Source: Danio rerio (taxonomy: Eukaryota; Chordata; Actinopteri; Cypriniformes; Danionidae). From it: a stretch of DNA of 64,000 nucleotides. The DNA lies in assembly GCF_049306965.1 (NCBI RefSeq), contig NC_133176.1:9926501-9990500 (forward strand). The letters run 5' to 3'. This document shows positions 29,786 to 40,551 of this stretch, in pieces. Numbering within the stretch: the stretch's first letter is position 1; every line of letters starts with the position of its first letter. The translations under genes and the position numbers were made by a program. The notes under the pieces are model-generated. The model ran no database searches and was not told the DNA's origin. It was given only the letters and a program-made list of their open reading frames with translations.

Positions 29786-32700
29786 ATGTATTACTCTGGT
29801 AAAAGGCGAGGAGAAGATGGAATTGCTGCTGTAATTGACTTCCTGTTGTCCAATGCACGGCTGGTGCTGGGGGTCGGTGGAGCTGCGGTGCTGGGCATTG
29901 CCACATTAGCTGTGAAACGGGTGATTATTTATTTTTCAACCTTATAACAAACAACACAACTCTAAGTGGCAAGGAAAATATTGTTTATAAAATCCAACAG
30001 TGCCAAATTAAATTTTCAACATCCTTAATTGTGGAAAGTTTTTCTAGTAATTGTTTCCATGAGAAAATAAAGAGAATTTGCTAGAATGTGAGTCACATTA
30101 CAAACTTTTATCAGAAGCAGCCAAAACGTCAGAAAGTCAAACATACAAGACTCTGCGTTTAACTAATTTAATAAGGCAAAGAATAATGGTGGATCATTAT
30201 AATATTATTGATTTAAAAGAAGGAACAGCCCTCACAAAATCAGTTTGACTTTACTCAACCTCACGTCATTCCAAACCTGAATGACTGACTTGCTTCTGTG
30301 GAAATGTGTTACTTTGAAGAATGTTGAAATTTAACACTTTCAGTTCACATTAACTTGTATTTTATGGACAAAAAAAACTATTCTTGAATGATTGACCTGC
30401 AGTTCAACAGAATAGAGGTTTTGAGGATTGTTAGAAACCAAACAATGTCAGTTCACATGAACTTGAATTGTTTTGATAAAAAAAATACAGTGGATCATTA
30501 AAAGACATTGATAGCCAAAAGCTTATTCATTTGTCTTTTTTGTTCAACTCACAAAAGTGATGTAGTAAAGTAAATAGAGTGAAATGAAATGTTTACATCT
30601 TAGTAAAAATAAAACAACATTATTTTGACTTCTACTACAATTGTATAATATAAAAGTGAGTGGTCACGATGAAGTTCAAAATGATTGATATCTTACAAAC
30701 GTCTTTTCTATTTTATCTCTCTCTTTCTGTGATGTCACAGCTGATAGAGCGGGCCGGCAGACCTCCTGATGAGGAACCTGACAAGAAGATGACGGACAGC
30801 TGGGAGGAGTTGAGCCTGGTCAGCGCCTCTCCTAAACTGCTCCACAAGGGGATTGAAGGAGTAGTCATGAAACAGATCGCTGCTGCCACCAAGAAAGGTA
30901 CCTGTTTGGGAAATACATTATGAAGACTGGTCAGCATTTACCCTATTTACTGTCTTATTCTGCACAGCTCAAAATATTTCATGAAAATGCATCAAATCCT
31001 GGTTGATCATAGTGTTCAAGGCACGATTATTAGTAAAATGTGAATTCCTTTTTTTTTTTTTTTTTAATATTTACAAAACTGATGTTTAGCAGAGCAAGGA
31101 ATTTTAAAAGTATTTCCTATAGTATTTTTTCTTTTAAGAAAGTACATTTTTTTGTTTGACTGGAATATTTATTTATATATATTTTGTTTTCTTTATTATC
31201 ATTATTATTATTATTATTTTATGGTCAGTGTAATAGCCCCCTTAAGAAATCATTTTTTTCAATTAGCTTCGGAAAAAAAAGCTGTTGTCCAACGACTTAA
31301 TTAACGTAGTTAAGCATTTAAATTGCATGTTTAGCTGAATATTAGTATCTTGCTAAATAACTACTGTCATCATGGCAAATACAAAATAAATTCGATATTA
31401 ACATTTTTTTGTTTGAAAATGTGTTTCAAAAATCTTTTCTCCATTAAACGTCACATAATAGTTTTGAAACCTATAACTGTATGCCGTTTCTTACAATGCC
31501 TGAAATTGCAATTCCATATTAGGAAAATGGTCATGAATATATATTTTATGTATATTTTTTAAACATCCATTTGAACTGGTCATTATGTTCTAGTGAAAAA
31601 CAACAATCATAAAAAATTAATAATAAAAAAAAAAACAATGGATTAAAAGTGCACCACCACTGCAAATAAATTACACACTGCATAAGAACATGCTGCTCAA
31701 AGTGGCCAGAGCCAACAAAATTACAAGTTCAAGATGCACTGAACCCGATAAAATGTAATATTTCCTACTAGTGTGTTTGTAGTTTTGTATGTATTATATA
31801 CTGTAGTTCCTCTGGGGTAAATCACATGAACTTGAGCAAGTCAGCTACAAATAACATCATTATAAAAAAAACACTGTATTTGTAAAGTGTGCCTCACACA
31901 GGTGAGTAGGGTTGACAAACCACCTGTAGAAACACTCTTCCCTTTCTTTATAATAAACAAAACCAAAAAACACTTACTCTAGCACCTAATAGCACAGTTC
32001 CTTTGTATAATTAGCACTTCTTGTCTGTATTGCCTCCTCTTGTTAAATCGCTGAATGTCTTCTCAATTGTAATCCGTTTCTGGCAAAAGCATCTGCTCTG
32101 ACTAAATATAAATTGGCTATTTAAAGCATGTTGGTCAGTTACCTTAATTAACACCGGTAAATGTTAATGAAAAATTGCATCGCTGTTATTAAAATGAATA
32201 TAATTTACTTCATTCGCCTATTTAGGATAAGTTTGACTCAATTATGCATTGATGCTGCCATTGAATATCTCACTTTACTAAAAACAAAACGCACGCTTAT
32301 AGACGTGCACATGCTTCATTGCATTTCTTATTTATGGTATTTTGTCTCTCATACTATGTGTTTGCTTTTGTGCATTTCATCCAAGATTAATGTTAATCTC
32401 CTCTCCCTTGACTGACCACCTTTGGGATTGTAACAGGAGGTAAAAGCTTTTTTTTATGTGTGTGTTTAGCGGAGTTGTCCCAGCCCATCCCGATGCCCTC
32501 CTCAGAGCCACAGCGGTGTGATGCAGATCCTCCTCCTCCTCAAAGGCGGAAGCGGATGGATCTGTGTGTGTTGACGTTTGCAGATCGTCTGCAGCAGTAC
32601 TACAGGACTAGAGTGTGTCTGTCCGCAGAGGAGGTGTGTGTCGCGCAGCAGCGAGCGCTAGACATCGCCACAGAGATCCAGGCCTTCCTGCACTCCAAAC

Positions 32701-35700
32701 ACCCCGACATGCCCCTGGGAGACATGACTCTGGCCGGGTCGCTGCTCGATGACCTGCAGGTGGTGACCGCTGACCATGCGTGTCTGATCGTGCCTCTACA
32801 GGTAGCAACATTCACTTCTGTACACATTATTATTATTAGACTGTACAGTAACTGTAAAGCCATATGTCTCAAAAACCATAGAGATTTATGATGTCCAGAC
32901 TCCAGAGCATCGATACATATAATAATGAACAATTTAATATCTGTTTGTTTCTGTTTTTTATCATAAACCTCTTACTGCAACAGCATCAGTTCAGTTGTTC
33001 ATGAACGTTTTTAGGTACTTTATTTTCCATTTTGTATTCACTTTTAAAATTCTTCAGATCTCCTGGATAATGCAGATTTCATTTATGTTTTTAATCTTTT
33101 ATAATTTTCTCAGTAGGGTTGTCGCAATATTGAAATTGTATCACTGTTGCTAACTATTATGAAAGGGTGCTAAACTCTGCCCGAAGAGGTGCTAAAAGTC
33201 GCTAGATTACGTCATACGTCAATTTGCGTATTACTGATGTCGTCACGTTCTACCGTTTCTGTTTGTTTAACAGCCTATAGGTAATAAAGGGGTATTTCCA
33301 TTTGCACTATGCTTTATATATGCATGTCCATTTTAACTACATTTATTGCAGTTTAAATACATACAGTATATAAATATAGATATGTAGTTAATTTGCAGTA
33401 ATCTCTCAGACGTAATGTACTCGGACAAGTTCCGAAACCGTCACTAAAATACCTGTGATTGTGAACAAGAAAAGAATAAACGGTCAAATTAAATTGGTAG
33501 AATAAAGGAGAAGCAGATCGGTTTGACTGTACAATGGAAATACCTCACACCGCCGCCGGTGCTAAATCATTTGCCGTCGGTACGCAGAGGAGTGATCTGC
33601 TTTCAGGCTGCAGGTGGGAGTGACTGATGTACGAGGACTGACCGGGCCGCCTGTCAGTGCTCTGAGGTGACGGAGGGCCCAACGGGATTACCCGCAGCTC
33701 GTTGAGAAGAGTAGGGACGGTACAGTATGGACACTTGAGAGTCCATAAAAATCTCCAGTAACACACAAAAAAGTCACTAGGTTTGTCCCTAGTCGCTTTT
33801 TTGAAAATTTGTTGCTAGGGGTGTCTGAAAAGTCGCTAAAAATAGCGGCAAAGTTGGCAACATTGCATTCAATATTAATCGGTACTGAGATTTTAAAAAC
33901 ATCCATTTCCCGCAAACATCTGAGCGATGTTAAGTATGTTCTGAAACGCTGCTGATTTGCCATTGTGCTCACATGCTCAACAGAAATGACAGTGATTGGC
34001 CATGAAGGTCATCAGTTCACCAAACTTACTGCTGTTTCCTGAGTTTAACCACAGATACAGTGACATTGGAGTGCTTTAAAGCCTCGATTCATCAGCGGAT
34101 CACTCGTATGTCAGCTTATAGACAAACCAGCTGATCGACATGACTTTGAAACTCCAGTGTCGCTGTGTCTGTGGTTACTTGCAGTTGACCCTCATGACCA
34201 ATCACAGTCATTTCTATTGAGCATGTGCACACAATGGCAAATCAGCACTGTTTAAGAACGTGCTACACAGCACTTAAATGTTTGCAGGAAATGGACGTTT
34301 TTAAAACTTCAGTACCGATTGGTATCGGATTCCAGTATGATGACAACCCTAGTTCTAAGTGAACTGATTCAGTTAAAATGCTATTTTTAATTTGTTGATC
34401 AAAATTAGTTTAAAAAAATGAATGATCAAATTAAAAGGTTGAGTGCAAAAATTATAGTTACTGTGATTATATGATAGTTATATAAAAGTTATTATTGTAT
34501 TAAATTTATGTGTGTAATTTTTGTAATGAAAAAATGTAGTGTATACGTATACAGTGGAGAAAATAGGTATTTCCAAAGGTGCTGTTGACTTTTTACTGAA
34601 TGTTGGTAATAAAATAAGAAATCCATATGTGCAAAGAAAACAAAACTAATTAGTTTACAAATGAAGTTATGTGTAATAAAATGAAATGACACAGGGAAAA
34701 GTATTGAAAACATGAAGAAAGGCAGGTGTAGAAAGGCAGTGAAAGCCCAGACAGCAGCTGAAATCTCTCAGTAGTTCTTCAGCAACCCTCTGCTCTTCAT
34801 CAGTGTAAATTAATATTACCTGCTTCAGTCCAACATCTACATTAGCAGGATGAAACGAGGATGGACATTTCAGCAAGACAATGATCCAAAACACAGCCAA
34901 GAAAACTCTCAAATGCTTTCAGAGAAAGAAAATCAAGCTGTAGAATGGCCCAGCCAATTACCTGACCTGAATCCAATAGAAAATACAAAATAAAGCTCAG
35001 ATTTGATAGACGAGACCCACAGAGCCATCAAGATTTTTACACTCTGTTGAAGTCTGTGAAAAAAGCACACCTGAGCAATTCATGTGACTTCATTCTGCAT
35101 ATGAGAGGCGTCTTTAAGCTGCGTCACCAAAAAAGCCTTTTATATAAAGTATTAAATACATTTCAGTACATTTCATTATCACAACTAATCTTTCAGATTT
35201 GTTTTATTTTTGTTTGTTTTTTATTTGGGTTTGTACCAAATCTGGATTTCATATATATAAGTTTTTAATTTCTTCCAATTTTGTTTGATACAGTTGGAGT
35301 CGAGTCTGTGGACTCCTATTGCGGGCGAGGATACATTTTTGGGTCACCCTCAGTACTGCATGGTGCGGCGGGAAAACCTTGAGTACTTTCCGAGGGGACG
35401 CAGCTACTGGGATCGCCATCTATTGGGTGCATATTTGTCATCGCGGCTTGTCTGTGAGCAACTCAGCAAAGCGGTGATGGAATCGATGAACTGGCCTTCG
35501 CTGACCGGCACCCTGGAGTGCGAGGTGCGACCGGTGCTTGGGTCTCCAGAGCTCAAACTGGAGATTCAAGGCTTAACCCAAAGCAGTCACGACAGCGGAG
35601 AACGCTTCTATATCACAGTGTTGCCAACAGTGCGCCTTGGCCAAATGACGCTAATGGCGCAGAGAGAGATCACCGGCTCGTTCGATTACGTGTGGTACCA

Positions 35701-36073
35701 GAGCCTATACAGCAGTGAAACAGCTAGGCTAGCAGCGCTTGACCAAGCAGACTCAGGAGCCAGAAGAAAGTGCCTGAAAACACTAAAGGCGGTGTGTCGC
35801 AACTGTCCTGCGCTGCGCAAGCTAAACGGAAGCCATATTAGCAATGTCGTCCTGCACATGAGTGAAAAGGAAACAGACTGGTCAGAATCTGCGTTCTCCA
35901 ACAGGTTTCTGCAGGCGATAACTGAGCTAATCGGATACCTGGAGACTGGCGTCTTGCCTAGCTACTTCAAAGCTAACGTCAATCTGTTTCAGGGTTTTAC
36001 AGAGGACGACATTGATGAAATGGGCTTCATGCTGTACTGTGCTGTAACTGAACCTGAGATTCTACTGATTTAA
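29786..36073 (+). CDS. mief2: Mitochondrial elongation factor 2 (MiD49-like Drp1 receptor)
   Basis: Coding exons 29786-29920, 30741-30897, 32470-32801 and 35294-36073 give 1404 nt, 467 residues. The coding part of the first exon follows an acceptor at 29765 (CCCTCAG), and no in-frame ATG precedes 29786 within the exon. Residues about 24-43 (ARLVLGVGGAAVLGIATLAV) are the N-terminal membrane anchor that places MiD proteins in the outer mitochondrial membrane. The linker has the MIEF2-like SWEELSLVSASP and AELSQP. The last two exons encode the cytosolic nucleotidyltransferase-like (Mab-21 type) domain that recruits the fission GTPase Drp1 (DDLQVVTADH, FPRGRSYWDR, ALDQADSGARR, VNLFQGFTEDDIDEMG). 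The domain has features of both MIEF1 and MIEF2; the linker and the location between alkbh5 and smcr8 decide for mief2. Whether it keeps the MIEF1-type ADP pocket cannot be settled by eye. Confidence 0.88.
30220..30380. mobile_element. Fragment of the GATAGTTCA-type cyprinid MITE
   Basis: CAACCTCACGTCATTCCAAACCTG and the following TTTGAAGAATGTTGAAATTT match the interior of the copy at 27789-27985. Both ends are eroded. Confidence 0.45.
31045..31455 (-). mobile_element. Decayed Tc1/mariner-type MITE
   Basis: AGCAAGGAATTTTAAAAG, TACTGTCATCATGGCAAATAC and AAAATCTTTTCTCCATTAAAC match the MITE at 10083-10606 in the same orientation, with many changes and a T-rich expansion. Confidence 0.6.
31913..32110 (+). 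mobile_element. LINE 3' end (same family as 47205)
   Basis: CACTTACTCTAGCACCTAATAGCAC, TAATTAGCACTTCTTGTCTG and a tail like CAATTGTAATCCGTTTCTGGC match the pieces at 47205-47584 and 48625-48672. Confidence 0.55.
33114..34351. mobile_element. TIR element with an internal palindrome, in mief2 intron 3
   Basis: The outer ends TAGGGTTGTC and GACAACCCTA are inverted; flanks TTTCTCAG and GTTCTAAG agree at 6 of 8. Inside, about 33880-34105 and 34120-34338 are long inverted arms. Both carry GCTGATTTGCCATTGTG on reading inward. Another element is inserted at 33145-33862. Confidence 0.7.
33145..33862. mobile_element. Nested element with TGTTGCCAAC ends
   Basis: TGTTGCTAACTATT at the left and AAAGTTGGCAACA at the right are inverted. 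The interior has AAAGTCGCTAG and GTCGCTAAAAATAGCGG phrases. No significant coding frame. Confidence 0.6.
34552..35170 (+). mobile_element. Dead Tc1/mariner transposon, internally deleted
   Basis: It starts at a TA with CAGTGGAGAAAATAGGTATTT, a Tc1-type end. Around 34855-34990 the plus strand encodes the transposase catalytic region in shifted frames (TFQQDNDPKHTAKKT, then PDLNPIEN). The D of QQDND and the PDLNPIE block are family hallmarks. Stops, a frameshift and a missing N-terminal half show it is dead. Confidence 0.85.
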
Positions 36074-36179
36074 CACACTCCTATTTATGGAAACTTTGCA
36101 TAATTGCACCTTAAACAGAGGCATATATCATGTCTAGAAGGCTTATTTTCATATCTCCCAATTACCCAGTCCGTTAAAG

Positions 36180-36390
36180 GGGATTTTGAGGTTAAAGGGA
36201 ACGCTCAATCAAAAATTACAATTCACTCACCCTCAAGTCGTTCCGAACACTTGAGTTTCTTTCTTCTCTTCAACAAGAAAGATGATATTTTAAAGAAAGC
36301 TGGAAATCACTGACCTCCACAGTAGGACAAATAAATACTCTGGAAGTCAATGGTTGCAGATTTCCACCATACTTCAAAATATCTTCCTTT
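36180..36390 (+). mobile_element. GATAGTTCA-type cyprinid MITE fragment in the mief2 3' UTR
   Basis: ACTCACCCTCAAGTCGTTCCGAAC and TTTTAAAGAAAGCTGG are the usual interior. It lies about 110 bp after the mief2 stop, so it is probably transcribed in the 3' UTR. Confidence 0.5.
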
Positions 36391-36429
36391 TCGTTTAACC
36401 AAACAAAGTAGGTCAGGCAGGTTTGGAAG

Positions 36430-36720
36430 AAGTAACCCATCTGAAAGATGTCTTTCAGATGTCTAATAGACGTCTAAACTTAATCGTCTTGGCTAAAACG
36501 AGGCTAACTTTGGGCTAGACGCTTAAGAATAGCCCAAAACTAGACTAGTCCTCAAATAAACAGATTGGACTGACATCTGAACAAATAATGCTTGCTGGGT
36601 TACTCCTTCAAACCTGTCTGGCCTACTTTGTTCGGTTGGACAAAAACGAAGATATTTTGAAGAATGCTTTAGATGTTTATTAGACGTCTATTAAACATTA
36701 ATTTGTTTGCTGGGAAAGGA
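36430..36720. repeat. AGACGTCTATTA-type repeat
   Basis: AATAGACGTCTAAACTTAATCG near the left and TATTAGACGTCTATTAAAC near the right surround GGCTAAAACGAGGCTAACTTTGGGCTAG. This is a cyprinid repeat with short palindromes, source family not known to me. Confidence 0.45.
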
Positions 36721-37534
36721 TGAGTCTGAATTTAGATTTTTGGCTGAACTGTCCTTTTAGCTATGCAGCGTTTACCTCGTAAGACACTTTTTTTTTTTTT
36801 TTTTAGATGAAGATATACAAGAAGTGAGTGACGGATGTCCTGAAATGTCCTTACTCTGAGTTTCTAACGGTGTGTTCTGGGTGTTTAGACCGTTTGTCTG
36901 TGATTTAAAGTGATAGTTAACTCAAATGTGTCATTTTCATTCATTTACTCGCCTTCAGGACATCCATTAAAGAGGAATTTTGTCCTTTGTGATTCATAAC
37001 ATGCAAGTTGACCGTCAAAAAAAGCAATTGGAAAACTAAAATCAATACCTAACAATCAGACTGGTCTAATGAAGCAAAATGACAACTCTCTGCACAAAAC
37101 AAAACCTAATTATTGACATTTGACCTCCTCGGCCTCTGCTCTGATGTTCAGTTTCCTGCACGGGTCATTCACACTTCATTAGACGTCAGTGTTTCAGGAG
37201 TTACCGCTATTCGTTTAGTTTCTCCTGTATGTTTCTCTGTTGCTTTTTATTTTTATAGTCCAGGCAGCTGTTGCATTTTATGAATCACCAAGTATCACGT
37301 TTTCAGTTAAACCTGTAATGTTCAACTGAAGAGTCGCCTGATAGAGAGTAAATGAACAGCAAATGTTCATTTTGGGATGAGCTCATCTTTTTAGATGTAT
37401 TCTAGTTTGTTCTGGGCTCTGCGCTGACTGTATGTTGTTATATTTAATAATAATTTTTGGAGTAATAGCAGAAATTCTACCTAGATGATGTTAGCGATGC
37501 TGACTTTGAAGAAGCAAATACTCAATATTAAGAC

Positions 37535-37540
37535 AATAAA
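37535..37540 (+). promoter_or_regulatory. Candidate poly(A) signal of mief2
   Basis: AATAAA in AGACAATAAAGC, about 1.46 kb after the mief2 stop codon. No clear canonical signal was seen closer to the stop, so a long 3' UTR is likely. Confidence 0.4.
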
Positions 37541-39890
37541 GCAATAATGCAAAGCTTTTGAGGGAATTATTTTGTAATCTATTTTTGCACATTAACAGAT
37601 CTCAGTGCAGCTCTAGAATACTCAGTCTCAATTTAACTCCTCTGAGCTGTTGGGGATGTTTTCATCCACTCTGGGGTGATTTTGAGTCCTATTTTGGCCA
37701 AAACTTTTTCTGCTTCAGCTAGCTGAATGATTTTTGCTGATTAGTTATTTTGACTGATTTTGAGAAAATGCTTTGAATTTTTTTTTCTAAAACAACAATT
37801 CACTCTTGTCAAATTTACTACCCTTACATTATATTTGGGATGAAAACATCCACTGAAATTAACTGCTGTGAAAATGCATCAGATTAATATTGTTTTCAGT
37901 TTTTCTTTCTTTTTTTTTTTTTTTTTACTTAAATCTGTTAATCAACCTCAGTCCTGATCAAAACTACTAAATTGCTTAGAAAATTTCAGGATTTTAACTC
38001 TTTCATTGACAGATTCACAAATGATGTCACTGATTTGGTGAAAAGCCCACACAAAAACATGCATTTTTTATATAAAATAAAAAAAAATTTTATTCCTTTT
38101 ATCAAAGTCTTGGACATGCGAAACAACAATGAACAGCATTGGCCTTTGATGCACTGTTTTTGATTGATTTTCATTTTTTTCCTCTAATTTACTGATTTGA
38201 TTACAAAACCACGACACCATATAATCATGTATTTTTGATTGTTGGTGGTTAACTCCGTTGGAAACTGTTGTTAAATTTTTACTGTTGAATATCAGTTGGC
38301 ACCATTAACCCCCCCCCCCCCCCCCCCAAAAAAAAGAAGCTGTTTCTTGATTTTATATGGAGTATAACAGCAAATTAAAGTGTGTGTCTGTGTAAAAGTG
38401 ACCTTTATGCACTTACCTTGATGTGTCTGAGAAAATCTAAATATGCATCTCAGCTTTCAGAACTACATGGAGTAAACAAAAACAAAGACTGTGTTTTTAT
38501 GCACCATTAAACATGGTTATAATGAAAGTCAATGAAGCAAAAACAGCCACTGTTTTCAACCTGGACATAACAAAAGGCTAGTCAATTTGAACAACTTTAT
38601 ACTTTGTCACTGTCGATCAAACCACTGCTTTCACACATTCATCAGCTTATGATTTTAAATGTAGCACGATTGATCTTTTTTTGTAAATGCATTAGCGTAG
38701 GACAGAATGTTTATTTATGCTTAAATTTGCTATATCACATTCATTCTGGAACACTACTTCATTTTATTTTGCCATCAGTTATTTAAAACAAAAACTTTGC
38801 TTGTATTTCTATGTATATGTCCTTTAATTTAATCACCTTTGAACCATATAAATCTTATGGAAGTTGCCAAACAAGTTTAGCTTATAACAGAAAAACAGTA
38901 GAGATATTATTAGGGTGAAATCTCACAAAAACAGTTACACCACCGACAGGGTTGCATGAAGTCTAGTATTTTGTCTTCCTTTGGCACAAGGATGCTTGTC
39001 TAAATAAAAAGATTATTCACACTTGTTTGTGGTGTTACTTCTCGTTCCCAGTAATATGGATTACACAGCCAGATAACATTCAGTGGGTTAGAAAAGTTCC
39101 TCTTTCAGTTGTCATCATGTGAAACAGTAAACAAGTCAGTTTACAAAAGGTCAAATAATATGTATATATAACCTCATAACCGCTGTGTAATCAGCAGTGT
39201 CACTTCATCTATAAAAGGGTTGTTTACATTTCTACAAAAAGCACCATAAACCTTGACTGTAGTAACAATAATTTCCAGGAAAATTGGATTATGGCACATA
39301 ATAAAGAGCTTCTGTTATAATAAGTCTGTTTCCAAGGTCACGCATATGTTTCAAAGCAAGACCCTAAAAAATGGGATTGTTAAAGTATTAAATATAAATA
39401 AAAAATAAAAACAAGACAGAAAAACTTTTTTTATTCATGGCATTTGTAAGAAGCAGCAAATGGACGGTCAGTCTAAAAATTATACTACATTTTAGTGTCT
39501 TAATAAAGGAAAATCTCAATAAAACGGTTAAACATGGTTCGTGAAATGTCGTGTTGATATCATATAAAACCACAGGTGTACACATGATTTGTTTTTCCTC
39601 CTGAGTTCTCCTCAGGATCTGGTTTGTGCGGAAACGAGCAGAGATTGCGCTGGATCAGAGCACTCCCCCGGCCAGCAGAGGTGTCACATGGCTAACTATG
39701 GCAAAGGCTGCTACTGTTACTGCTCTCCGTAAAGCGCTTAAATGTTTGTTTACTCCTCAATAACGACTTATGGAAACTTCCTGAAAAGAGTAAACGGTTA
39801 CTTACGTGAAACTGAGTTCTCCCGCGTCCGTCGGCGAGCACCGGAAAGTTGATCTTTGTGTTAAAACTTTCGTATATGAGTCTAAGCGGA
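37541..39890. other. Intergenic stretch between mief2 and smcr8
   Basis: No exon recognised. Contains a T run (about 37910-37927), a C19A8 homopolymer tract (38309-38335) and otherwise AT-rich sequence of unknown origin. A CpG patch from about 39640 leads into the smcr8 promoter. Confidence 0.5.
38309..38335 (+). repeat. C19 followed by A8
   Basis: An uninterrupted run of 19 C followed by 8 A. Such a tract is prone to length change and sequencing error. Confidence 0.9.
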
Positions 39891-40123
39891 CTATATTTTC
39901 GTGACTCCGCGTTTACGTCATTTGGTGTGTGCGGTGTGTCAGGCATGACATTTATAAAGCGGCGGAAACTGGATCATTTCACGCTTGTTGTGGTCTTTAA
40001 GTAGTTGGTAATCTAATTTGATGAGGCGATAGATCAGTTTAGTGTTTGGATGTAGACGCAGTATTGAGGCATCCTTCTCTGGATCTGAGTTTACAGTGGA
40101 TATACCGGCTCCAGGGGTGTGAA
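39890..40123 (+). promoter_or_regulatory. Promoter and non-coding first exon of smcr8
   Basis: A CpG-bearing patch holds a CRE/ATF-like TACGTCA (39914-39920) and a TATAAA (39953-39958) just before a G+C-rich GCGGCGG. The likely exon runs to a donor GAA/GTATGTGAG at 40124. The second exon starts after an acceptor at 40469-40471 (TTTACACAG) and carries the smcr8 start codon. Start and end of the first exon are inferred. Confidence 0.5.
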
Positions 40124-40551
40124 GTATGTGAGTGATTAGTTAATATTTATTAGTGATCGTTTAAGTATAATTTTATACGCAAATAAATCCTAATACACAT
40201 AGTCCTGATTTAATTTCAAATTAAAGACATAAAGAAATGTATTTATTACTAAGTACATACTTGGGTTCATCTCATGTTGAATTTTAAATATATTTTCACT
40301 GTTTGTAGTTCTGTAACAAGTCAGTCAAGAATGTTTATTTATTTATTTATTTATTTAAAAAGTAATAATTTAAATGTTCTTTAAATGCTGCTGATTAATC
40401 AATAAAGACATTAACAGTCTTGCTGAAGACTTTGAGGTAGTTAAATATATAATAATTATATGTTTACACAGTCCTCATACCTTTACCTGAATATCATTTC
40501 ATAATACTTTTCACACCCTTGTCTGGTTTGTTAAAAACAATTCGTGCCACT

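Noticed and set aside
39692-39946. 84-codon minus-strand frame near the smcr8 promoter
   Set aside because: Open by virtue of CpG-rich promoter sequence; no homology or splice signals recognised.
40519-40551. Upstream in-frame extension of smcr8
   Set aside because: It would start at a non-ATG codon; the ATG at 40552 matches the conserved MI-SxPD start.
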